From Marinospirillum insulare DSM 21763 (GTDB lineage: Bacteria > Pseudomonadota > Gammaproteobacteria > Pseudomonadales > Halomonadaceae), in assembly GCF_000686905.1 (NCBI RefSeq), contig NZ_JMLW01000004.1, positions 62,001 through 126,000 of the forward strand: a stretch of 64,000 nt of DNA, given 5' to 3'. Position 1 is the first letter of the stretch, and every line of letters begins with the position of its first letter. The notes below the pieces were generated by a model that saw only the letters and a list, made by a program, of their open reading frames with translations, had not been told where the DNA came from and made no database searches. The position numbers and the translations under genes were made by a program. Shown piece after piece: positions 9,542 to 18,533 of this stretch.

Positions 9542-11408
9542 GATTACTCTCCTTGCCAGCTAGTCGCTCAGGGGTGAGATAAAAGTCTAAAATTTTTCGT
9601 GCTAAGGGTGCAGCCACTGTACTTCCTCCCCCTGCATTTTCCACTACAATCGCTAAGGCTATTTGTGGGTTTTCTACCGGTGCAAAACCAATAAAAACGG
9701 CATGATCCCTTAAATGCTCGGGTAAATCAGTCTTAGTTGTATTTTTTTCTTGGCTTAAGCTATACACCTGTGATGTACCAGTTTTTCCTGCAATTCTATA
9801 CTGAGCACCCCGCCCCGAAAAACGTGCTGTCCCTTCATAGCCGTGCATAACATCAGCCATAGCATCAAAAACATATTTCCAGTTTTCAGTATCTTTAAGC
9901 TGAATATTTTTTTTATTCACTATTTTTTTAGCTAAGGACTCTGTTTTAGTTTCTTTATTTGCTAGAAACCTTGGCTGCACCCATTCACCTTGATTAGCTA
10001 ATACCGCTGTGGCAGTGGCTAACTGTAAGGGGGTGGTTAACCAATACCCCTGCCCTATACCCGTACTTAAAGTTTCGCCAGGAAACCAAGGCTGTTTTTG
10101 GGTTGCTTTTTTCCATTCTCGGCTAGGCATTAAACCTGTACGGGCATTATTGACATCTAGCGCGGTGTCTTCACCAAAACCAAAACGACGCATGAAAGAT
10201 GACATTTCATCTATTCCCAAGTTATAGGCAAGGTTATAGAAAAAAGTATTGTTCGATACGGCTATAGCCCTTGCTAGGTCGACTAGACCATGACCTGACC
10301 GTTTCCAGTTTCGATACAAGCGATCATCATTAGGTAACTGGAAGTAGCCAGTATCCTGCAGCTCATAGTCGCGTGTTACTACGCCATTTTCTAGGGCAGC
10401 AACTCCAAGCATGGGCTTAATGGTTGAACCAGGCGAGTATTGGCCACGGCTAGCACGATCAAATAAAGGTAGGTTTGGGTCTCGACGCAGCTTATTAAAC
10501 TCTGATGAATCTAGCATGCCGATAAAAACATTAGGGTCATAACCAGGCGAACTAACCAGTGAGAGTATTCCCCCTGTTTTTGGCTCAATAGCAACAACTG
10601 CTGCTCTACGACCTTCTAACAGAGCGTAAACTTTCTGTTGTAATTCAGCATCTAAATAAAGCTCTAAATCTTGACCAGGAATAGGTAGCTCTGACTCAAC
10701 TATTTTGATAACTCGACCGCGGGCATTAGTTTCTACTTTGCGATAACCCACTTGGCCGTGAAGCTGGTTTTCATAAAAACGCTCAACACCTGTTTTACCC
10801 AAATAGTGAGTGCCACTATAAGCGCGTCTATCTAAGGTGCGCATGTCCTCTTCACTAATACGACCCACATAACCCAGCGCATGAGAAAGTGCTTCACCAC
10901 CTGGGTAGTTTCTTAATAACTGAGCTGAAATATCTACCCCAGGTAATAGGTGTCGGTTAACAGCAATGCGAGCTATTTGCTCTTCGGTTAACTGATCAAC
11001 AAGTAAGGCAGGCTCAAAAGGACGGCGGCGTTGAAAGCTGCGTTCGGTTAAAGCTTCTTGGCAGGCTGCATCTAGCTCTAACAGCATGCAAATGCGCGCT
11101 ACAACCAGTTTTACATCGTCAGTTAATTCTCGGGTTAAAGTAAGACTGTGGCTAGGTAGGTTGTCAGCTAACAATCTACCTTGTCGGTCATATATTAATC
11201 CGCGAGTTGGAGGGATAGCTTCTACACTGGTGCGATTACGCTCCGATCTGAGAGTGTAAAGATCGTATTGAAAAACTTGCAAATAGGCCATTCGACCTAG
11301 CAGCACAAGCATGAGTAGCACGACAAAAAAAAGCAGTAGCCGACCACGAAATAGAAAGATTCGACTTTCTTTTTCTGGGTCTTTAATTTGACGTCTAAAT
11401 TCAGTCAT
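9531..11408 (-). CDS. mrdA: Penicillin-binding protein 2 (elongation transpeptidase)
   Basis: A class B penicillin-binding protein that cross-links peptidoglycan in the elongasome with RodA. It has one N-terminal membrane anchor (about residues 22-45), a pedestal/dimerisation domain and a transpeptidase domain. The catalytic motifs are SxxK at Ser328-Lys331 (SPGSTIKP), SxN at Ser385-Asn387 and KTG at Lys542 (AGKTGTSQVY). The length of 625 residues is typical. The stop overlaps the rodA start, consistent with co-production of the two partners. Confidence 0.98.
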   Translation of the reverse strand: MTEFRRQIKDPEKESRIFLFRGRLLLFFVVLLMLVLLGRMAYLQVFQYDLYTLRSERNRTSVEAIPPTRGLIYDRQGRLLADNLPSHSLTLTRELTDDVKLVVARICMLLELDAACQEALTERSFQRRRPFEPALLVDQLTEEQIARIAVNRHLLPGVDISAQLLRNYPGGEALSHALGYVGRISEEDMRTLDRRAYSGTHYLGKTGVERFYENQLHGQVGYRKVETNARGRVIKIVESELPIPGQDLELYLDAELQQKVYALLEGRRAAVVAIEPKTGGILSLVSSPGYDPNVFIGMLDSSEFNKLRRDPNLPLFDRASRGQYSPGSTIKPMLGVAALENGVVTRDYELQDTGYFQLPNDDRLYRNWKRSGHGLVDLARAIAVSNNTFFYNLAYNLGIDEMSSFMRRFGFGEDTALDVNNARTGLMPSREWKKATQKQPWFPGETLSTGIGQGYWLTTPLQLATATAVLANQGEWVQPRFLANKETKTESLAKKIVNKKNIQLKDTENWKYVFDAMADVMHGYEGTARFSGRGAQYRIAGKTGTSQVYSLSQEKNTTKTDLPEHLRDHAVFIGFAPVENPQIALAIVVENAGGGSTVAAPLARKILDFYLTPERLAGKESNRAP

Positions 11409-11414
11409 AATTAC

Positions 11415-11885
11415 TCAACGGTGATAGGGGTGACCCGAAAGCAGTGTCCAAGCACGGTAGAGCTGCTCAGCTAAAAGCACTCTAACCAATGGGTGAGGTA
11501 GGGTAAGCGCAGACAAAGACCAACGCTGTTCAGCTAGCTGTAAACATTCTTGGGAAAGCCCGTCTGGCCCGCCTATAAGTAAAGCTAGGTCACGCCCTTC
11601 CATGCGCCAATCTTCAGCTACTTTAGCTAAATCTTCACTGCTCCAAGACTTCCCCAGTACATCTAAAGCTATAACTTTTTCTTTCCTATTTTTTAATTTA
11701 GCTAAAATAGCGGCGGTTTCTTGCTGCATGGCTTTCTTTAAATCACTGCCTGGTCGCCTAGCACCCAAGGGAATTTCTTCAAACTCAACTTTAAAGTCAT
11801 GCGGAAGCCGCTTAGTGTATTCAGCAACTCCCTGCTCGACCCAAGCAGGCATTTTTTGCCCTACAGCTAGTATTCGTATTTTCAA
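11415..11885 (-). CDS. rlmH: 23S rRNA (pseudouridine-1915) N3-methyltransferase
   Basis: A SPOUT-class methyltransferase that modifies pseudouridine 1915 in helix 69 of 23S rRNA on assembled 70S ribosomes. Its signature is visible: KIRILAVGQKMPAWV at the N-terminus, LLIGGPDGLS in the knotted SAM-binding region, and the C-terminal LLSGHPYHR. The start codon appears to be TTG at 11885, since this gives the standard family N-terminus; a weak AGG lies about 10 bases upstream. It sits 3 bases past the rsfS stop. Confidence 0.96.
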   Translation of the reverse strand: MKIRILAVGQKMPAWVEQGVAEYTKRLPHDFKVEFEEIPLGARRPGSDLKKAMQQETAAILAKLKNRKEKVIALDVLGKSWSSEDLAKVAEDWRMEGRDLALLIGGPDGLSQECLQLAEQRWSLSALTLPHPLVRVLLAEQLYRAWTLLSGHPYHR

Positions 11886-11888
11886 AAC

Positions 11889-12236
11889 TTAAGCCTGATG
11901 GTTGATTGGGCTAGCAAACTCACCCCAGAGCTTTTCTAAATCGTATAACTCTCGAACCTGAGGCTGCATGAGATGAACAATAATATCGCCTAAATCAACT
12001 AGCACCCACTCGCCTGCATCTAAACCTTCCACCCCTAGCGGCTCAACATTTAACTCTCTAACTGCACTTTGTACATTGCGAGCTAAAGCTATGACTTGGC
12101 GAGATGAGGTACCACTGGCAATAATCATATAGTCGGTAACACTGGTTGCTGCTTTTACATCTAATACAATCAAGTCTTGTGCTTTTAAATCTTCTAAAGC
12201 TGCGACTATTGTTTGCTTCAACTGTTCAGTTTGCAT
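11889..12236 (-). CDS. rsfS: Ribosomal silencing factor RsfS
   Basis: Binds ribosomal protein uL14 and blocks subunit joining, lowering translation under poor nutrition. The 115-residue protein shows the family core: [20 protein letters not shown], then SSRQVIALA, and [20 protein letters not shown] stands a few bases before the ATG. It lies between nadD and rlmH, the classic order. The function is taken from the family. Confidence 0.95.
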   Translation of the reverse strand: MQTEQLKQTIVAALEDLKAQDLIVLDVKAATSVTDYMIIASGTSSRQVIALARNVQSAVRELNVEPLGVEGLDAGEWVLVDLGDIIVHLMQPQVRELYDLEKLWGEFASPINHQA

Positions 12237-12263
12237 TTCTGCTCCGGAAAGAAAACAGCAGGG

Positions 12264-12944
12264 TTAGTGCTTAGACTGGTAAAGCTGCTGCTGGTGAATA
12301 AAATCTAACACTTGTTCTGGTAGTAAATAACGTGCTGATTGCTTGTTAGCTAAAAGCCTACGAATATATGTGGCTGATACTTCAAAAGAGCTAGGTAAGC
12401 TTAAACGTAAAATACGCCCTGCTGGACTAGCATTTAAGCTTTCTCCAGCTTGTAGCTCATGTTTATCTAAAAGCTGCAAAACTTCTTCTGCTGGCTCATG
12501 CATTTGGCCGGGTCGTGCTAGCACAATAATGTGTGCCAACTCTAACAATCGCTCACTTCGAGACCAGCTAGGCAAACCAAGAAAAGCATCCCAGCCTAAG
12601 AGCATTGCTAGGGGCTGCTGCTCTCCGTAGTCTTGACGCAAACTGGCTAAAGTATCGACCGACCAAGAAGGGCCTGCTCTTAGTAGCTCTCGATCATCAC
12701 CATAGAGCAAAGGCTCAGCTGCTATGGCTAAATTAAGCATTTCAAGCCGCTGCTCGGCTGTAGCAGACGGCTGACTACGATGTGCAGGAAGCTGACAAGG
12801 CACTAGGTGTACTTTTTTTACGGGTAACACCTGAGTTAATTCTAAAGCACAACGCAAGTGCCCATGATGAATCGGGTCGAAAGTACCGCCAAACATTAAC
12901 ACTAAAGAAGGTGTTTTGGCAGTTTTAGCCACGTATTTGTCCAT
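12264..12944 (-). CDS. nadD: Nicotinate-nucleotide adenylyltransferase
   Basis: Adenylates nicotinate mononucleotide to deamido-NAD, the penultimate step of NAD synthesis. The nucleotidyltransferase motif [13 protein letters not shown] and the late SATYIRRLL (ISSTxIR-type) motif are both present. The start is uncertain: a GTG at 12947 and an ATG at 12944 lie in a row without a strong ribosome-binding site, and I give the ATG. The gene overlaps proA by about 20 bases. nadB (34.9 kb) supplies the same pathway. Confidence 0.95.
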   Translation of the reverse strand: MDKYVAKTAKTPSLVLMFGGTFDPIHHGHLRCALELTQVLPVKKVHLVPCQLPAHRSQPSATAEQRLEMLNLAIAAEPLLYGDDRELLRAGPSWSVDTLASLRQDYGEQQPLAMLLGWDAFLGLPSWSRSERLLELAHIIVLARPGQMHEPAEEVLQLLDKHELQAGESLNASPAGRILRLSLPSSFEVSATYIRRLLANKQSARYLLPEQVLDFIHQQQLYQSKH

Positions 12945-14181
12945 CACCCAGCACTAGGTATTTTTGTGAGGTTAAGCCATTCAACCCAACAGGCCCTCTG
13001 GCATGAATTTTATCCGTTGAGATGCCTACTTCGGCACCTAAGCCATATTCAAACCCATCGGCAAAACGCGTAGAAGCATTGACCATAACAGAGCTTGAAT
13101 CGACCACGGCCATAAAACGTCTGGCACGGGTATAGTTTTCGGTAATAATGGCATCGGTATGATGTGAACCATAAGTATTTATATGCGTCATGGCTTCATC
13201 TAAACAGTCAACCAGCTTAACGGCTAAAATGGGTGCTAGGTATTCTGCTGTCCAATCGGAATCAATGGCTGCCAACATACTTGGCGCTACTAATCTACTA
13301 CGCACACAACCACGCAACTCAACACCCTTCGCTTCATAAGCTTCAGTTAAAGCAGGTAGCAAACTGGCTGCTTGCGACTCATGAATTAAGAGTGTTTCCA
13401 TGGTGTTGCAGGTGCCATAGCGGTGAGTTTTAGCATTAATGGCTATATTTAAAGCCTTTTCTCTGTCTGCATAGCTATCAATATAAACATGACACACACC
13501 GTCTAGGTGTTTAATAACTGGTATTTTGGCATCAGCAGTGATTCGCTCAATCAATCCTTTACCACCCCTAGGCACCAACACATCAATGTATTCACTGAGT
13601 GTTATCATTTGTGCTACGGCTTCTCTGTCTATGGTTTCTACCACTTGCACTGAAGTTTCGGGTAAGCCGGCAGCTTTTAAGCCTTGCATTAAACACTGAG
13701 CTATAGCTTTATTTGAACTAATCGCTTCTGAGCCACCACGCAAAACTGCAGCATTACCTGCCTTTAAACAAAGACTAGCTGCTTCCACAGTTACATTAGG
13801 GCGTGATTCATAAATAATACCCACAACACCTAAAGGCACACGCATTTTACCCACTTGAATACCACTAGGGCGGTAGCTCATCTCGGTTATTTCACCCACA
13901 GGGTCTGGAAGGCTAGCAACTTGGCGTAAGCCTTCTATCATTGCATCGATACGCTCATGGTTAAGCTCTAAACGATCGAGTAAAGCCGCATCTAGCTGTC
14001 GAGTAGCGCCAGCTTTCATGTCTTCATTATTGGCAGCAAGCAATTCTTCTCGCTGTTTGTCTAATTCTTCAGCAGTGGCTAACAAGGCTGCATTTTTAAC
14101 TTCTGTTGCTGCTTGAGCTAGTTGACGCGAGGCTTCTCTAGCTTGCTTGCCTAAAGTTTGCATATATTCTGCAATATTCAT
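12925..14181 (-). CDS. proA: Gamma-glutamyl phosphate reductase
   Basis: The NADPH-dependent second step of proline synthesis, giving glutamate semialdehyde. It has an aldehyde-dehydrogenase fold of 418 residues. The catalytic cysteine is in the segment [16 protein letters not shown], and the nucleotide-binding stretch [19 protein letters not shown] is conserved. The C-terminal [15 protein letters not shown] is typical. It is the first gene of the leftward run and is not next to proB. AGAG lies about 8 bases before the ATG. Its 5' region shares the 240-base divergent gap with the GGDEF-like gene. Confidence 0.97.
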   Translation of the reverse strand: MNIAEYMQTLGKQAREASRQLAQAATEVKNAALLATAEELDKQREELLAANNEDMKAGATRQLDAALLDRLELNHERIDAMIEGLRQVASLPDPVGEITEMSYRPSGIQVGKMRVPLGVVGIIYESRPNVTVEAASLCLKAGNAAVLRGGSEAISSNKAIAQCLMQGLKAAGLPETSVQVVETIDREAVAQMITLSEYIDVLVPRGGKGLIERITADAKIPVIKHLDGVCHVYIDSYADREKALNIAINAKTHRYGTCNTMETLLIHESQAASLLPALTEAYEAKGVELRGCVRSRLVAPSMLAAIDSDWTAEYLAPILAVKLVDCLDEAMTHINTYGSHHTDAIITENYTRARRFMAVVDSSSVMVNASTRFADGFEYGLGAEVGISTDKIHARGPVGLNGLTSQKYLVLGDGQIRG

Positions 14182-14306
14182 TTTTATGCTCTTTTTCTAT
14201 TACCAATTTGTTAACTTTCACACAGTATACTCAAGGCTAAGAGCTTACCCTAGCCCTAGTAGTAATTCTTCTGCTCTCTTAGTTTCCTAATAAGACAACA
14301 TTAAGT

Positions 14307-14421
14307 TACAATGAATCCGCCAGGGGATGGTTAGGTCAGCCGGAGAGGCACTATATTTTTTAATAAGACCGGGTACGCCGCGTCTCGGCGCAAGATATTT
14401 ACTGTAAGGTTTTACCAAGTT
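14307..14421 (+). other. Structured intergenic element, possible leader RNA
   Basis: A GC-rich, hairpin-rich block stands in an otherwise AT-rich divergent gap. CGCCG (14376-14380) and CGGCG (14386-14390) form a perfect 5-bp stem with a 5-base loop. GGTC (14334-14337) can pair with GACC (14367-14370), enclosing a small GCC-GGAGA-GGC hairpin (14339-14349). A TACAAT -10-like box lies at 14307-14312, which would give a leader of about 100 bases before the ATG at 14422. I do not recognise it as a known riboswitch. It could also act on the opposite strand ahead of proA. Confidence 0.35.
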
Positions 14422-15300
14422 ATGGGACTACTCGTGTCCATACGTTCGCTTGTATGGTGCCAATTTTTGGCCTGCAGCTTTTTTATACTGTTGTTTGGCT
14501 GGCATATTTATCAAGGAGATGACTTAACTGCCTTGATGTACCTTAGTGGCTCCGTGGTTATAATTTTCACGTTACTGAGCGGTCAAGACCCATCTAAAAA
14601 AAACTTACAACTTTTAAATCGCTTAGTCTTTGCTGGCTATACCCTCGTATCATTAATTCTACTGCTACTTGCCCCACAAAAAAACAGCTTTCTTCACCTT
14701 AGCTTATACCTAGCCTACCCTTTATTAGCCTTTTATTTATTACCTTTTCGGGTAGCGCTGCTGTTTGTTATAGGCTTTTCTATACTCGCCAATCTTTTAC
14801 TTATGCTACAGCTAGAAGGTGCTTTTAGAGCCATTTATATTCTTGCCTTTTGGCTAGTTACGCTCTTAACCAGCTTGAATCGTTTTACACATTTTACACG
14901 CCAAGAAGCCTTACAAAAACAACTTAATCGTGACCCTAAAACACAACTACTCAACCAAGACCAACTTTTTACCGACTTACAAAAGGAACAAGAAAGAGCA
15001 GAGCGTGAAGCAACTTGTTTAGGAGTTATTTGCTTCACCAGTATAGAAAATTTTAGCTTAGTAGAAATCAAAGAGTTGAAGGGTTACTTTGCACCCTATG
15101 AAGGGATTTATTCAGTCCAGTCAGCCAATAAACTAGTTGCTCTAGTTCCCTTAGCAACCCCTCAAGACTTGCAAGCTCATAAAAAGAAACTTACCCAACA
15201 CCTACCCCATTTAACGCTAAGTTTTCAGATCACCAGCACCGAGCAGTCTTTGGCAAGTGACTTAAAAGCTTTTACAACTGAGCCTGGGTTAGCTAAATGA
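14422..15300 (+). CDS. Membrane protein with degenerate GGDEF-like domain (first of tandem pair)
   Basis: The N-terminal half of this 292-residue protein holds about five to six hydrophobic helices, including the motif YPLLAFYLLP. After it, NRDPKTQLLNQDQLFTDLQKE resembles the start of a GGDEF domain (DPLTGLLNRR). No GGDEF catalytic loop and no RxxD inhibitory site can be found, and the domain is shorter than a full cyclase. It is therefore unlikely to make cyclic-di-GMP. The ribosome-binding site is weak (AGG 12 bases upstream). It overlaps the next gene by ATGA and looks like its diverged duplicate. The cellular role is unknown. Confidence 0.7.
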   Translation: MGLLVSIRSLVWCQFLACSFFILLFGWHIYQGDDLTALMYLSGSVVIIFTLLSGQDPSKKNLQLLNRLVFAGYTLVSLILLLLAPQKNSFLHLSLYLAYPLLAFYLLPFRVALLFVIGFSILANLLLMLQLEGAFRAIYILAFWLVTLLTSLNRFTHFTRQEALQKQLNRDPKTQLLNQDQLFTDLQKEQERAEREATCLGVICFTSIENFSLVEIKELKGYFAPYEGIYSVQSANKLVALVPLATPQDLQAHKKKLTQHLPHLTLSFQITSTEQSLASDLKAFTTEPGLAK

Positions 15301-16274
15301 GCAGCGAAGTTAACCCTACTTACCCTAGAGCCTCGGCAAGTCTCTACCTGGTATTAAGCTTAGGCTTAGGTGCTTTGGCTTTTAAGGTTTATTTATCTGG
15401 CTACTACCAAGCCATTCTTTTGCCTACCTTACTAACACCTATTTTTATCGCCTTAGGTAGTTGGCGCTGGCACACGGCTAATCGTTATACCCATGACCCA
15501 GCAGCTGTAACAGCCTTATTAGCCCTAGGTTTACTTTTATTATTTCAGCCTGAAACGTCTACAAATATTACCCAATGGCATTGGATTGCTTTTTGTTATC
15601 CACTCTTAGCTTTTTACTTACTACCAACAGCCCTTTCTTTAGCCTTTTGTTTGCTGTTATTAGCCGGGCTACTCCACCTAAGACTGCACAGCCACTCAAT
15701 TGAAGATCAGTTAACTTTTTCTGGTCAGTTTTTACTACTCATGTTTATTGCCTGCTTTTACGCTATTTCTAATCTGTTAAAAATTAAACAACTAGAACAT
15801 TTGGTTGGCCTTGATAAAGTGACAGGCTTTTTTAATCGCCGTCATTTAACTCAGCGCTTAAATGCCGAGGTTAGTAGAGCTAGAGCAACTAAAAAACCCT
15901 TGGCTCTACTTTTAGTTGAATTGAACCAATACCCAGAAATTCAAAAAGAATTAGGTCAGTTGCTAGCAGATAATTTTATTCGTGAAGCCAGCAAACTATG
16001 TAAACTTAACTGCCGTACTGGCGATGAGGCTTACCGTTATGATGAACAAACCCTGTTACTTTTAATACCCAACACCACCATTAATGGTGCTTTAGTGCTT
16101 AGGTCTAGGCTTTACCAACATCTACTGCAAGAGCTGACTAGTGATTTAGGTCCGCTGGATGTCATTATTACGCCCCTAGAACTGCAAATAGGGGAGCAGG
16201 TTGCAGACTTAGAAATGCGCATAGCTAACAGCTGTTACCACTCTTTAAGTGACAGGGTCGAAGACAAGCTTTAA
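15297..16274 (+). CDS. Membrane protein with degenerate GGDEF domain (second of tandem pair)
   Basis: A 325-residue protein with about six N-terminal membrane helices, again containing CYPLLAFYLLP, followed by a GGDEF-type domain from about residue 172: GLDKVTGFFNRRHLTQRL, the LALLLVELN core strand, and RTGDEAYRYDEQTLLLLIP. In active cyclases the last segment reads R-x-GGDEF; here the GGDEF pentapeptide is replaced by DEQTL, so catalysis is not expected. It may be a sensor, a GTP or c-di-GMP binder, or a decaying gene. Translation is coupled to the preceding paralogue. It ends convergently with ubiX, overlapping by 4 bases. Confidence 0.8.
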   Translation: MSSEVNPTYPRASASLYLVLSLGLGALAFKVYLSGYYQAILLPTLLTPIFIALGSWRWHTANRYTHDPAAVTALLALGLLLLFQPETSTNITQWHWIAFCYPLLAFYLLPTALSLAFCLLLLAGLLHLRLHSHSIEDQLTFSGQFLLLMFIACFYAISNLLKIKQLEHLVGLDKVTGFFNRRHLTQRLNAEVSRARATKKPLALLLVELNQYPEIQKELGQLLADNFIREASKLCKLNCRTGDEAYRYDEQTLLLLIPNTTINGALVLRSRLYQHLLQELTSDLGPLDVIITPLELQIGEQVADLEMRIANSCYHSLSDRVEDKL

Positions 16275-16891
16275 TCTTCGCCCCATTTAGCGACCAGGTT
16301 TTGATCTAAACCCAAATGATCCATTACTCGGGCAACTACAAAATCAATTAAATCTTCGATACGTTTAGGCTGATGATAAAAGCCAGGGCTAGCGGGCATA
16401 ATAACAGCACCCATTTGTGCCAATTTCAACATATGTTCTAGGTGAACTTGATGCAGCGGCATTTCACGAGTAACTAAAATTAACTGGCGGCCTTCTTTTA
16501 AAGCCACATCGCCCGCTCTTTCTATTAAATTATTACTGGCACCGGTTGCCAAGGCTGAAAGCGTACCTCCAGAGCAAGGACAAACTACCATGCTAGAAGC
16601 CGCCCCTGAACCTGAAGCAGCAGGTGCAAACCAATCTTCACGACCATAAGCCTTAACCTGCCCTGGCAACTGAGAGTAGCGCTTCATTAATTGCTCGGTT
16701 AACTTCTCTGCATTGGCAGGTAGCTTTTCTTCCGTCTCTACTTCTATCACTAGGTGGGCTGCTTTAGATATTAATAAATCCACTGCACAGTTTTGAGCCA
16801 ATAAACACTCTAATAAACGTAAACCATATTGCACACCTGTAGCGCCGGTAATGGCTAGCGTTACTCTTTTTTGCTGTTTGCTGTTGCTCAT
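16271..16891 (-). CDS. ubiX: Flavin prenyltransferase
   Basis: Makes the prenylated FMN cofactor used by the UbiD decarboxylase in ubiquinone synthesis. The 206 residues begin with LAITGATGVQYGLRLLECL. They carry CPCSGGTLSALATGASNNLI, the loop LVTREMPLHQVHLEHMLKL (given in part), and PASPGFYHQP. UbiD is not in the window. The ATG overlaps the mpl stop (ATGA), the order seen in many gammaproteobacteria. Confidence 0.96.
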   Translation of the reverse strand: MSNSKQQKRVTLAITGATGVQYGLRLLECLLAQNCAVDLLISKAAHLVIEVETEEKLPANAEKLTEQLMKRYSQLPGQVKAYGREDWFAPAASGSGAASSMVVCPCSGGTLSALATGASNNLIERAGDVALKEGRQLILVTREMPLHQVHLEHMLKLAQMGAVIMPASPGFYHQPKRIEDLIDFVVARVMDHLGLDQNLVAKWGED

Positions 16892-18303
16892 TCTTCTGCT
16901 GCCCTAGTTGTTAATGCCTGCATTATTTCTTGGTGCAAACCACCAAAACTACCGTTGCTCATCAATACCACCCAATCATCTGGTTTTAAGTCGGTAAGCA
17001 ACGCAGTTTTAAGGGCGGCTAAATCAGTAAATGAATGACCCACATTTAGCTCTTGAGGTGACCAGCTCATTTTGGGTGACTGATACCAATAAACGGCATC
17101 AGCTAATTCAACACTGGCAGGTAAAGCGGCACGCAAAGTACCTAACTGCATGGTGTTAGAACGTGGCTCTATCACTGCAATTAAACGCCCTTTACAACCA
17201 GGGCGAGCGCCCTCTAGGGTGGTTGCTATAGCCGTTGGATGGTGAGCAAAATCATCGTAAACCTGCACACCTGCTACCTCGCCTAGCAATTCCATACGGC
17301 GCTTTACACTTAAAAAGCTACCTAGTGACTCTAATGCCTTAGCTGGTTCTACGCCCACATGCCTAGCTGCAGCTAAAGCTGCTAAAGCATTGCTAATATT
17401 GTGTTCGCCCGTTAACGACCAATTAACTTCACCTAGGTACTCACCTTTTAAGTAAACTTCAAAAGCTGAACCAGCCGCATCCTTTTTAACCGCTTGCCAA
17501 TCGGCTTTGTTACCACCTAGGGTTTCTTGTTCACTCCAACAGCCTTGGGTAATCACAGCTTGTAATGCTGTATCAGCTTGTGGGTAAATAACACGGCCAT
17601 TAGCAGGTAATAAACGCATTAAGTGGTGAAACTGCGTTTGAATCGCGGCTAGGTCTGGAAAAATATCGGCATGATCAAACTCAAGGTTATTAAGTACTAG
17701 GGTTCGTGGCTGGTAGTGTACAAATTTAGAGCGTTTATCAAAAAAAGCCGTGTCATATTCATCAGCTTCAATAACAAAAAAATTTGTGCCACCTAAACGA
17801 GCAGGAATACCAAAGTTAGCAGGCACACCACCAATTAAAAAACCTGGATTCATGCCAGCATCTTCTAATAACCAAGCCAACATACTGGCTGTAGTGGTTT
17901 TACCATGTGTGCCAGCCACGGCTAATACCCAGCGCCAAGGTTCTATTTGACTGGCGGAAGGCTCTAGGCTTTGGGTTAATGTATTCGTTTGCTCTTGCCC
18001 ACGCAGCAGGTAATCATGCAGCCATTGCGGACCAGAAGTATAAGGCAGCTTAGATTCTAACAAGGCTTCAACGCAGGGTTGCCCACGACTCATAACATTG
18101 CCGACTATCACTAAATCAGGGTTAAAGTCTTCAGGGTTATAATCAAAACCCTCGTGTAAATGAATGCCAGCAGCCAGCAGTTGGTCACTCATGGGTGGGT
18201 AAACCTGTTGATCTGAGCCGCTGACACTATGCCCCATTTCTCTAGCTAAAATAGCCAAAGACCCCATAAAAGTGCCACAAATACCTAAAAAATGCAGGTG
18301 CAT
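16888..18303 (-). CDS. mpl: UDP-N-acetylmuramate:L-alanyl-gamma-D-glutamyl-meso-DAP ligase
   Basis: Reattaches the tripeptide L-Ala-D-Glu-DAP, recovered from old cell wall, to UDP-MurNAc. It is a Mur-ligase fold of 471 residues: N-terminal LHFLGICGTFMGSLAILARE, ATP loop AVAGTHGKTTTASML, then EADEYDTAFFDKRSKF and the mobile domain with DDFAHHPTAI. The family N-terminus HLHFLGICGTFMGSLA separates it from MurC. Together with ampG at 24-25.5 kb it shows an active muropeptide recycling pathway. Confidence 0.96.
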   Translation of the reverse strand: MHLHFLGICGTFMGSLAILAREMGHSVSGSDQQVYPPMSDQLLAAGIHLHEGFDYNPEDFNPDLVIVGNVMSRGQPCVEALLESKLPYTSGPQWLHDYLLRGQEQTNTLTQSLEPSASQIEPWRWVLAVAGTHGKTTTASMLAWLLEDAGMNPGFLIGGVPANFGIPARLGGTNFFVIEADEYDTAFFDKRSKFVHYQPRTLVLNNLEFDHADIFPDLAAIQTQFHHLMRLLPANGRVIYPQADTALQAVITQGCWSEQETLGGNKADWQAVKKDAAGSAFEVYLKGEYLGEVNWSLTGEHNISNALAALAAARHVGVEPAKALESLGSFLSVKRRMELLGEVAGVQVYDDFAHHPTAIATTLEGARPGCKGRLIAVIEPRSNTMQLGTLRAALPASVELADAVYWYQSPKMSWSPQELNVGHSFTDLAALKTALLTDLKPDDWVVLMSNGSFGGLHQEIMQALTTRAAEE

Positions 18304-18533
18304 AGTTGAACTCGTTTTTTCTGTTTATCTAAAATATCACCTAAAAAGCCGTTAGAGTTTACCACCGCTGCCATTAAAAGTGGCTTTATCTAATGCAAGT
18401 CATCATGCATAGCTAGGTTAAATCCGTTAGAATAACAGCAACGCTTAAACCTTTATTATTAAGATGCCCATAAAGCAGGTTATTAACCTTGCTAGGCATT
18501 TACTTCTTAACCAAGCAGGAGCTTTTACTAACG

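Noticed and set aside
14335-14400. On the minus strand, GCGGCGTACCCGGTC upstream of proA resembles a piece of the guanidine-III riboswitch as I recall it
   Set aside because: Only about 15 bases agree. The pseudoknot partner segments were not found, and proA is not a usual target gene.
16888-18303. Annotation of this ligase as MurC
   Set aside because: The N-terminal HLHFLGICGTFMGSLA and the linkage to ubiX are those of Mpl, and no division-cluster genes are nearby.
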